Source: UBA1146 sp963854815 (GTDB lineage: Bacteria; Planctomycetota; UBA8108; UBA1146). From it: DNA of 8,397 nucleotides. Every line of letters begins with the position of its first letter. The first letter of the stretch is position 1. The stretch covers positions 1 through 8,397 of the forward strand of contig CAWLAN010000122.1 in NCBI GenBank assembly GCA_963854815.1. Reading direction: 5' to 3'. This document shows, one piece after another, positions 1 through 5,638 of the stretch. The translations under genes and the position numbers were made by a program. Under the pieces are notes generated by a model. It was not told where the DNA came from, ran no database searches, and saw nothing but the letters and a program-made list of their open reading frames with translations.

Positions 1-987
1 ATTCTCTCGGCGAGCCGTGTCGAATACTTCACGAAGAGCATTATAAATGTTCTCGATCTTGAGAACCGCAGTCCGTTCATCGTATCCCTCAGGTCGTGCT
101 TCCACCGAAACATTGATGATGCCACCAGCATTGATGATGAAATCAGGTGCATAGAGGATTCCACGATCGTGGAGTTCCCGACCATGATTATCCTGTAACA
201 ACTGGTTGTTCGCGCACCCAGCAACCACCTGAGTTTTCAAGCGCGGAATCGTCTCGTCGTTGAGGATCCCACCGAGGGCACACGGCATGAACACATCACA
301 ACGGACCTCGTAGATCTCGTCAACGGGGACAACTTCAACACCCGGCAGGACGACGTACTCCTGACAGCGTTCCTCGCTGATGTCCGAAACGGTGACCGTT
401 GCTCCCAGCATAGAGAGGCAGCGCACCACTTCCCCCCCGACCTGTCCAAGACCCTGGACGGAGTAATGAAGACGGTCGAGATGGCTGGTCCCGTATCTTT
501 CCTCGGTGCAGGCAAACAACCCACGAATCACTCCTCTTGCGGTGAACGGAGACGGATTGCCACTCGAGCCGGATTGACGCGAAAGCCCCGTCACGAAACG
601 GGTTTCCTCACCGATCCATTCCAGTTCCCGAATACCGATCCCTACATCCTCGGCAGTGATGTAACGACCACCAAGGCTTTCGATGAAGCGTCCCATCGAC
701 CGGAAGCGCTCCTCGGTCTTGTCCGATTCCTGATCGCCGATCATCACTGCCTTACCCCCACCGAGCCCGGTGTTGGCACAGGCACTCTTGTAGGTCATGC
801 CGCGTGCAAGACGCAGAACATCGGTAAGGGCTTCCTCCTCGCTTGGATAGTCCCACATCCGTAGCCCACCAAGTGCTGGACCCAGGGTAGTGTCGTGGAT
901 CGCGATGATGGCGTGGAGACCTGAATCGTGGTCCTTGGCCACCACCACCTTTTCGTAACCGTCGACTGGAACCTGGCGGAATTCCAA
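1..987 (-). CDS. Leucine dehydrogenase-type Glu/Leu/Phe/Val dehydrogenase (3' end beyond window)
   Basis: The product should catalyse reversible NAD-dependent oxidative deamination of a branched-chain amino acid such as leucine to its 2-oxo acid in the cytoplasm. The frame is open for 329 codons and leaves the window at the left edge; known leucine dehydrogenases are about 350-370 residues, so roughly 20-40 C-terminal residues are missing. Visible motifs in order: IHDTTLGPALGGLRMW (about residues 30-45, nearly identical to Bacillus-type leucine dehydrogenase), MTYK with K67, GLGGGK with catalytic K79, AEDVG with catalytic D114, SGSSGNPSPFTA (139-150), the Rossmann loop GLGQVG (179-184) followed by acidic D202, which favours NAD over NADP, then CALGG, ANNQL and INAGG. 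The start is TTG at 987-985: an in-frame TGA lies four codons upstream and GAGG sits 7 nt before it. The gene is divergent from the LolE-like gene. Leucine versus valine or phenylalanine preference is not settled. Family call is very sure. Confidence 0.95.
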   Translation of the reverse strand, partial: MEFRQVPVDGYEKVVVAKDHDSGLHAIIAIHDTTLGPALGGLRMWDYPSEEEALTDVLRLARGMTYKSACANTGLGGGKAVMIGDQESDKTEERFRSMGRFIESLGGRYITAEDVGIGIRELEWIGEETRFVTGLSRQSGSSGNPSPFTARGVIRGLFACTEERYGTSHLDRLHYSVQGLGQVGGEVVRCLSMLGATVTVSDISEERCQEYVVLPGVEVVPVDEIYEVRCDVFMPCALGGILNDETIPRLKTQVVAGCANNQLLQDNHGRELHDRGILYAPDFIINAGGIINVSVEARPEGYDERTAVLKIENIYNALREVFDTARREN

Positions 988-994
988 GAGTTCA

Positions 995-998
995 CCTC
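995..998 (-). promoter_or_regulatory. Ribosome binding site fixing the TTG start of the dehydrogenase
   Basis: On the minus strand GAGG (part of GAGGTGA) lies 7 nt before the TTG codon at 987-985. Because an in-frame TGA occurs just upstream (997-999 read on the minus strand) and no ATG or GTG is available near the N-terminus, this site decides the start. Confidence 0.7.
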
Positions 999-1025
999 AA
1001 TCCAAATCCAGACCGCGGACGGGAA

Positions 1026-1047
1026 CTGATCTGCGCTTCCAGATCAG
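1026..1047. repeat. Perfect 8-bp inverted repeat upstream of the dehydrogenase
   Basis: CTGATCTG (1026-1033) and CAGATCAG (1040-1047) are exact reverse complements around a 6-nt centre (CGCTTC). It lies 39-60 nt upstream of the dehydrogenase TTG start, a typical place for a repressor operator or a 5'-leader hairpin. No T-run follows on either strand, so it is not a standard intrinsic terminator. The function is inferred from position only. Confidence 0.6.
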
Positions 1048-1088
1048 GGACTCCAATCGCAAAAGAACTCAGGACTCCTGCCTGAACT

Positions 1089-1382
1089 CCCCTCGAGACG
1101 GAGAATCTGGCGATGCCAAATCACAGTTCGACACTGCTGGTGGGGGAAACGAGCATTCCACGGGACAGGTGGAAGAATGCCTGGTCGACTCAGTTCCCCT
1201 CGTGGTCCCCTCGACGGACATCGTGCATTCTACCCTGTGGTTTTGGCACCCCACAGCGAATCATGGAATCGAGAAATACTCGTCGTCTCGTAAGACAAGT
1301 CTTTCCCAGAAAAGACGTTGCGATAACCCCCGGAAACGAAACCCCGCTTGCAAAGGTCGCCGGGTGAGGGTAGATCGAGGGG
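1089..1382. repeat. Four scattered copies of CCCCTCG in the intergenic region
   Basis: The heptamer CCCCTCG occurs at 1089-1095, 1196-1202 and 1207-1213 in direct orientation and inverted as CGAGGGG at 1376-1382. The three direct copies are all preceded by T, and the middle two are 11 bp apart, about one helical turn. Four copies in about 300 bp are more than expected by chance for a 7-mer, although the local C-richness lowers the significance. They may be sites for a regulator of either flanking gene. Confidence 0.4.
1153..1180. repeat. Imperfect inverted repeat (9 bp with bulge) in the intergenic region
   Basis: GCATTCCAC (1153-1161) can pair with GTGGA (1169-1173) and ATGC (1177-1180), leaving a 3-nt bulge (AGA) and a 7-nt loop. 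The core TTCCAC/GTGGAA arms are exact. It could be an RNA hairpin in a leader transcript or a protein site. No T-tract follows. Confidence 0.35.
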
Positions 1383-1393
1383 TCTCGAATCCT

Positions 1394-1397
1394 GGAG
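1394..1397 (+). promoter_or_regulatory. Ribosome binding site fixing the TTG start of the LolE-like permease
   Basis: GGAG lies 5 nt before TTG at 1403-1405. The site favours TTG over the longer in-frame options, GTG at 1364 and ATG at 1169, neither of which adds sequence that looks like this family. Confidence 0.6.
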
Positions 1398-1402
1398 TTG
1401 GA

Positions 1403-2809
1403 TTGCAATACCACAGTTTCCTGACAAGACGATACCTCCGCCGTCGCTGGGCTCCGTGGACCGCGGCCATTGCGGTGGCGCTGGGAGTCTTCTCGCTGAT
1501 CTCCGTGCTAGCGGTGATGGAGGGCTTCAAACTCGAGATGCGAGAACGCATCCGCGGCAGTCTCTCCCATCTGGTGGTCAAGGAAGTGATGCAGCAGGGT
1601 CTGGTCGGTGAGGACCAGATCCTCGAGACAATTCGCTCGCAACCGGGAGTTCAGGCAGCCAGCCCGTTCGTCGAGGCCCTCGCCATCTACAAGGTCACCC
1701 GGCTCGACCACTGCCTGCTGCGCGGCGTGGAACCTGTTCAAGAATCTGAGGTCACCGACCTGGGGCTCTACTTGCTATCTGACGAAGAAATCGATCAATT
1801 ATTGGCAAACCCAACCAGGTTGCTTCCTGACGATCGACCATCCATGTCTCCCGAACAGATCGAGGAGATCTTCTCGCTGGAAAGAAGACGGAAGATCCTT
1901 CGCTGGAAGGTGACGGGTACGGGATTCGATGAGGAGTCGCCACCGCAAGCACTCGTGGTAGGCATCGAAGCCATGCGTAGCCGTCGGCTCTCGATGGGAG
2001 ACGTGGTCCAGTTCTCTTCTTACTCTCCGGTCACTCTCGAGCCGTGTACCGGTATGTTCATCGTGGTCGGTGCATTTCAATCGGGAGTCTACGACCAGGA
2101 TCAAAGGTGGGCATATGCCGATCTTCGTGCCCTCCAGGAGATGCTCGAACTGTGGGATGAAGAAGCCCAGGACATGAGGATCAGCGGTGTTTCCGTGCGC
2201 CTCGAGGACTACTCTCGAGCAGAAGTCGCCAGATACCAGATCGAGGCAGAGATCGCTCGCAGAATGGATCTTTCTGCTGACGATGAGGCCGCGATCCCGT
2301 GGAGCCCGATGAATGTGCTGACCTGGGAGAACCAGCGAGAAAATCTACTCCAGGCGGTCGAGATCGAAAAACGAATCATCGCCGTCATGATGCTTCTGAT
2401 CGTCGCTTTCGCTGCCGCCATGATCTTCCTCATCTTGATGTTGCTGGTGATCGAAAAGAACCGTGATCTGGGGGTTCTGCGAGCGCTCGGGGCTTCCAGA
2501 AATGGAGTGATCCTGCTGGTACTACGGCAGGGAATGTTGCTCTGTATCGTGGGAGCCATCCTGGGTCTGCTAGGCGGCTGGCTGTTGGTCGAGAACATCA
2601 ACTACGTCCACGATAGGATTCGCGATTTGACGGGACTTCAACTGTTCCCCCCCGACATCTATTATCTGGAACGGATCCCTGCTCTCATGCGCTGGCAGGA
2701 TGTGGCTCTGGTGTGCATTCCCACGCTCGTCTTTGGTTTCATGGGCAGTTTCTTCCCGGCCCTGTGGGCCGGCCGACAAGATCCGATCAGGGCACTGCAT
2801 CATGAATAG
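1403..2809 (+). CDS. LolC/LolE-family ABC transporter permease (FtsX/MacB fold)
   Basis: This is an inner-membrane permease of the family that includes LolC/LolE, which lift lipoproteins out of the inner membrane using the ATPase LolD. With the TTG start the protein has 468 residues. It shows the family plan: a short basic N-terminus (RRYLRRRW, 9-16), TM1 (about 19-39) ending in VMEGF, a long periplasmic region (about 43-322), TM2 (325-349), the cytoplasmic coupling stretch EKNRDLGVLRALGAS (351-365), TM3 (369-396), TM4 (433-455) and the C-terminal PALWAGRQDPIRAL. LolC/LolE are usually about 400-415 residues; the extra length lies in the periplasmic domain, including an acidic stretch around 125-180. 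The frame also reads back to ATG 1169, but those 78 residues look non-coding. It overlaps the ATPase gene by 8 nt. There is only one permease gene, so a homodimer is likely. The substrate is not proven; a MacB-like role is the alternative. Confidence 0.88.
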   Translation: MQYHSFLTRRYLRRRWAPWTAAIAVALGVFSLISVLAVMEGFKLEMRERIRGSLSHLVVKEVMQQGLVGEDQILETIRSQPGVQAASPFVEALAIYKVTRLDHCLLRGVEPVQESEVTDLGLYLLSDEEIDQLLANPTRLLPDDRPSMSPEQIEEIFSLERRRKILRWKVTGTGFDEESPPQALVVGIEAMRSRRLSMGDVVQFSSYSPVTLEPCTGMFIVVGAFQSGVYDQDQRWAYADLRALQEMLELWDEEAQDMRISGVSVRLEDYSRAEVARYQIEAEIARRMDLSADDEAAIPWSPMNVLTWENQRENLLQAVEIEKRIIAVMMLLIVAFAAAMIFLILMLLVIEKNRDLGVLRALGASRNGVILLVLRQGMLLCIVGAILGLLGGWLLVENINYVHDRIRDLTGLQLFPPDIYYLERIPALMRWQDVALVCIPTLVFGFMGSFFPALWAGRQDPIRALHHE

Positions 2810-3527
2810 TCCCATCCCGTCGCTGCCGGTGCTGATTGCCCGGAATCTACAACGAGATTTCAGCCTCGCCGGGGACAAGACCCTCGAGGTGTTGCGGGGG
2901 ATCGATCTCGAGATACATGAATCGGAGATGGTAGCCGTCCGGGGACTGAGCGGTGTCGGAAAGAGCACCTTGCTCCACTGCCTCGGACTTCTCGACACTC
3001 CCACTTGCGGTGAACTCATCTACAGAGATGGAGATTCGACCTGGCAGTCTCCAGGCATGTCCGAACAGAACCGTTGTGATCTCAGAAACCAATTCATCGG
3101 GTTCGTCTTCCAGTTCTTCCATCTCCTCCACGATCTGGATGTCGTGGAGAATGTCATGCTGCCTTCCATCGTCAGCAGCACGCGGAGGCAGTGGAAGAAG
3201 ATACGTCCCCGGACCCAAACACGGGCGCTCGAGTTGCTCCAACGGGTCGGACTCGAAGATCGAGCGCACCAGGCACCTGGCACCCTCTCCGGAGGAGAAC
3301 GTCAGCGAGTCGCCATCGCACGCGCGCTCATCAACAACCCACGGTTACTGCTGTGCGACGAACCGACAGGAAATCTCGACACACGAAACAGCGAGAGCAT
3401 TCACTCGCTGCTGAGAGAACTCCATGACGAACTCGGCACCTCGATTCTGGTGGTGACCCACGACCCGGATCTGGCAAGTCGCGCTGATCGACTGCTCTCG
3501 ATGGTCGACGGAAAATTCCAAGACTAG
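2802..3527 (+). CDS. LolD/MacB-family ABC transporter ATPase
   Basis: This 241-residue protein is the cytoplasmic ATPase partner of the permease just upstream. Its ATG lies inside the last codons of the permease gene (ATGAATAG, 8-nt overlap), which points to translational coupling; AGGG 9 nt before the ATG may serve as ribosome site. Motifs are complete: Walker A GLSGVGKST (48-56), Q-loop FVFQ (Q104), signature LSGGERQRV (162-170), Walker B LLLCDEP (182-188) followed by TGNLD, and H-loop histidine 220 in VTHDP. The pattern CDEPTGNLD is typical of the LolD/MacB/FtsE group rather than of nutrient importers. The length is normal for LolD (about 230). The frame extends upstream to ATG 2700, but that segment overlaps the permease in another frame and is rejected. 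The family is certain; lipoprotein release versus another mechanotransmission role is inferred from the partner. Confidence 0.93.
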   Translation: MNSPIPSLPVLIARNLQRDFSLAGDKTLEVLRGIDLEIHESEMVAVRGLSGVGKSTLLHCLGLLDTPTCGELIYRDGDSTWQSPGMSEQNRCDLRNQFIGFVFQFFHLLHDLDVVENVMLPSIVSSTRRQWKKIRPRTQTRALELLQRVGLEDRAHQAPGTLSGGERQRVAIARALINNPRLLLCDEPTGNLDTRNSESIHSLLRELHDELGTSILVVTHDPDLASRADRLLSMVDGKFQD

Positions 3528-3535
3528 ATACTAGT
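3523..3535. other. Convergent gene junction: two TAG stops 3 bp apart within a small palindrome
   Basis: The plus-strand ATPase ends with TAG at 3525-3527 and the minus-strand importer ATPase ends with TAG at 3533-3531, leaving only ATA between them. The stops lie in ACTAG-ATA-CTAGT, an inverted repeat with 5-bp arms. There is no GC-rich hairpin with a T-run, so no intrinsic terminator is visible for either unit. Confidence 0.8.
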
Positions 3536-4160
3536 TCTCCGCGAGAGCCACGGTCTCGCGTTCGGAGTCCGTCTGATGCAATGCCAGCAGAACAGATCTT
3601 CCCGCCTGACATTCCTGCTCGAGAAGAGCCTCGATTCGACGCCTGCCATCCTGGTTCTGGGCCGCGAAGGGTTCGTCGAGAAGGAGCAATGCGCCACCTC
3701 CGCAGACAGTTCGCAGTAGTTCAGCTCGCTGCGCTTCACCACCGGAGAGAGCCCCTGGGCGACGCTGGATGAGTTCAGCCATATCGAGCGACCGTGCCAC
3801 GGCGACGATCTGTTCGGCCGTCTTCCCGCCATCTCGAGCCACCAGTCGGCACTGTGCTTCGATGGAAAGATGGGGCCAGAGACCACGTTCCTGCCCCAAC
3901 CAGGCGATGCCTCTTCGCCACGGTTCCACCCCGTCCGATCCCGAAAGCATCGACTCTCCCGAGATCCGAATCGTTCCAGAAGTGACCGGAAGCAATCCGG
4001 CGATCGCTTGCAGCACACTGCTTTTGCCGATCCCGTTTCCACCGGTGAGGGCGAGTTGTTTGCCAATCGATAACTGGAACGTAATCGGACCGATGGAATG
4101 ATTTCCTCGGCTCACGATCAGATCTCCCACTTCCAGAGCCGGATGGTTGGCTTGCGTCAT
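3531..4160 (-). CDS. Short ABC importer ATPase (iron/thiamine/molybdate-like)
   Basis: This 209-residue protein should supply ATP hydrolysis for the importer whose permease and binding lipoprotein are encoded directly upstream. Its ATG overlaps the permease stop by 4 nt (ATGA). Motifs: Walker A GGNGIGKSS (40-48), Q-loop WLGQ (Q90) followed by ERGLWPHLSI as in importer ATPases, signature LSGGEAQRA (138-146), Walker B ALLLLDEP (157-164) with catalytic E163, and switch histidine H195 in ALHQTD. The D-loop, normally SALD or AALD, reads AAQN (166-169), so the usual aspartate is replaced. The protein ends soon after the H-loop and lacks the C-terminal TOBE-type domain of FbpC or PotA; in size it resembles ThiQ. 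AAAGGA precedes the ATG by only 3 nt. The importer role is strongly supported by context; the substrate is unknown. Confidence 0.9.
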   Translation of the reverse strand: MTQANHPALEVGDLIVSRGNHSIGPITFQLSIGKQLALTGGNGIGKSSVLQAIAGLLPVTSGTIRISGESMLSGSDGVEPWRRGIAWLGQERGLWPHLSIEAQCRLVARDGGKTAEQIVAVARSLDMAELIQRRPGALSGGEAQRAELLRTVCGGGALLLLDEPFAAQNQDGRRRIEALLEQECQAGRSVLLALHQTDSERETVALAEN

Positions 4161-5638
4161 TTGTCCTTTCTCCGCAGAGGGGCCACCACGATGGCAGCCA
4201 GCATCGAACCGACAAGGGCCAGTAACAGGGCAATCCTCGCCGCCTGTTCGTCGTTACGGAAGTGCAACAACTGATGCAGTTCCAGCGCCGGGGAAGGATG
4301 CCCCGCAGGAGCCATCAACAAGGTCGCTTCCACCTCGCCCATCACCAGAGCCACCCCGATCACCACAGCAGGCAGTAAAACCGGCAAAGCCCGGGGGAAT
4401 CGAACCCTCCAGCGTCCGGTTACAGGGGCAAGCAGTCGAGATGAGTTCGATTCGGATAACGGAATCACCCTCGATGCGACAAGCCCTGCCGCAGCACCGA
4501 CAGCGCCCAGTTTGCAGGTCTGCGCCAGAGTCAGCAGGATGGGCAGATCGTCGAGGATCAGTGGCAACGTCGGCCTCACCACATGTAGCAGCGCGAGGGC
4601 ACCCAGGCTACCGGGCAAGACCGTGGGCAAGCAAAGCAAAAGTAGGCCCCATCTATGTCCCCCATCGGCGAGTCGCCAACCGCAGATCACGGCGATGGAA
4701 GATGCGATGAATGCACGTGGGAGTTCCTGAAAAATACCGACAACGCCATCGACAAATTCTGATCCAGCGACCGCCATTTCGCTGGCTCGGGGCCAGGCAG
4801 TTATCGCCAGGATCAAGACCAGTGCCAGCACCGGAGTGCTCCGGATCACCAGCAGCAGATCGGCCCCGCGCAGACGCGGTAACCCGGTGACGGTTCCCCC
4901 CCCCTGCGATCGACCTGACAGGGGTAATTTCCAGACCAGAAACAAGAGGACAGGTGCAACAGCGACCAGCATCCCGAGGGCAAGTTGCCAACCTTCTGCA
5001 GCATTTCCAACCGTCAGGCGTGCATATACACGTTGGGAGATCGTTTCGACACCAGCGTAAGATGGTATCTCCGACGCACAGATGAGAAGCAGTATCAGTA
5101 ACCCCACGCATCTCAGTGCCTGTGGAACTAGACAACGCGCTCGCACAAATAAGGCGACGCGTGGAGACAATCCACGCAGAGCCCTTTCCTGTTGCACCGG
5201 CCACAGCACCGCAGCCCCCAGAAGCATCGCGCAGGCCACCGGTGCCCAGCGAAAAGCAAGCATACACACTGCGCCGAGTTCGTCGCGGATAGTGGCCCGC
5301 AATGTCGATGATCCGATCACACCTTGCACTGCAGATGCGAGCGCCGCCGGTGGAATGAGGAAGGTCGCCAGCAGCATCCCTGCGATGAGTACCCGAGCCG
5401 GTCCTCTGGTGCCGGCCAACAGCACTGCATCGAAGAGCCCGACCAGGGTCGCCAGAATCGCTGACAACGTGGCGATCCGAACGGTCGTCAGAATCACCAA
5501 TTGGCTCGAACTTGAACCACCGATATCACCAGCAGCAGCCTCGAACAGGCCATCGTGGATCATCATGGAGATGACCGGGAAGTAGAACCCGATCATCACC
5601 GCAAGTAGTGCCCAGAAGGCGCCGATATCTCGTTTCAT
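4157..5638 (-). CDS. Fused two-domain ABC importer permease (Fe3+/thiamine-type, FbpB/ThiP-like)
   Basis: This 493-residue inner-membrane protein forms the translocation path of the importer. It has about 12 hydrophobic segments (roughly 8-28, 47-75, 82-106, 122-145, 176-193, 217-235, 263-281, 305-322, 329-352, 366-389, 416-437, 465-486), two six-helix halves fused as in FbpB and ThiP. The first half carries an EAA-like loop at 151-172 (ERALRGLSP, then LVP) followed by SEIPSYAGV, which matches the family's E(F/I)xxPxLxGV stretch. In the second half the EAA loop (about 394-420) is degenerate, but the following GEVEATLLMAPAG and LHQLLHFRNDEQAA (about 434-468) match the typical KELPATLLLRPPG and YQLLHYxxDE patterns. 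A linker near 240-258 carries a C9 tract on the plus strand. The gene overlaps the binding-protein gene by 4 nt upstream and the ATPase gene by 4 nt downstream (ATGA each time). The substrate cannot be told. Confidence 0.9.
   Translation of the reverse strand: MKRDIGAFWALLAVMIGFYFPVISMMIHDGLFEAAAGDIGGSSSSQLVILTTVRIATLSAILATLVGLFDAVLLAGTRGPARVLIAGMLLATFLIPPAALASAVQGVIGSSTLRATIRDELGAVCMLAFRWAPVACAMLLGAAVLWPVQQERALRGLSPRVALFVRARCLVPQALRCVGLLILLLICASEIPSYAGVETISQRVYARLTVGNAAEGWQLALGMLVAVAPVLLFLVWKLPLSGRSQGGGTVTGLPRLRGADLLLVIRSTPVLALVLILAITAWPRASEMAVAGSEFVDGVVGIFQELPRAFIASSIAVICGWRLADGGHRWGLLLLCLPTVLPGSLGALALLHVVRPTLPLILDDLPILLTLAQTCKLGAVGAAAGLVASRVIPLSESNSSRLLAPVTGRWRVRFPRALPVLLPAVVIGVALVMGEVEATLLMAPAGHPSPALELHQLLHFRNDEQAARIALLLALVGSMLAAIVVAPLRRKDK
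4896..4904. repeat. C9 homopolymer inside the importer permease gene
   Basis: Nine consecutive C (G9 in the coding strand) fall in the linker between the two permease halves and encode the glycines of QGGGT. A tract of this length can slip in replication or transcription. A one-base change would end translation after the first half. Confidence 0.6.

Larger units (their letters stand above)
988..1402. other. Divergent intergenic control region, 415 bp, no convincing gene
   Basis: This stretch separates the 5' ends of the minus-strand dehydrogenase and the plus-strand LolE-like permease. Short open frames on both strands (for example 1113-1367 plus and 1069-1254 minus) have arginine-, serine- and proline-rich products with no family resemblance, and I treat them as chance. 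It contains an 8-bp perfect inverted repeat (1026-1047), an imperfect hairpin (1153-1180), a 6-bp inverted repeat (CTGTGG at 1235-1240, CCACAG at 1251-1256) and four copies of CCCCTCG. GAACTC also recurs at 1065-1070 and 1084-1089, and inverted at 988-993 beside the dehydrogenase ribosome site. The best sigma70-like pair for the permease is TTGCAA (1348-1353), a 17-nt spacer and TAGATC (1371-1376), but it matches the consensus poorly. I found no credible promoter for the dehydrogenase. Confidence 0.6.

Noticed and set aside
466..864. 132-codon plus-strand open frame
   Set aside because: It lies antisense to the well-supported dehydrogenase frame, which carries all catalytic motifs.
1069..1254. 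Small minus-strand open frame upstream of the dehydrogenase
   Set aside because: No motif or ribosome site supports it and the composition looks like random reading of non-coding DNA.
1235..1256. CTGTGG/CCACAG as an intrinsic terminator
   Set aside because: Arms are only 6 bp, the loop is 10 nt and there is no T-run after it on either strand.
1113..1367. Small plus-strand open frame in the intergenic region
   Set aside because: Composition is Arg/Ser/Pro-rich, there is no good ribosome site or family motif, and it overlaps the inverted repeats.
1348..1376. TTGCAA-17 nt-TAGATC as sigma70 promoter of the LolE-like gene
   Set aside because: Position and spacing fit, but the -10 matches the consensus at only three of six bases; not strong enough to annotate separately.
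1169..1402. N-terminal extension of the LolE-like permease to ATG 1169 or GTG 1364
   Set aside because: The added residues are unlike the family, which begins a few residues before the RRYLRRR motif. TTG 1403 has a well-spaced GGAG.
4147..4710. 187-codon plus-strand open frame
   Set aside because: It is antisense to the importer permease and its product is rich in Arg/Pro/Ser with no motif.
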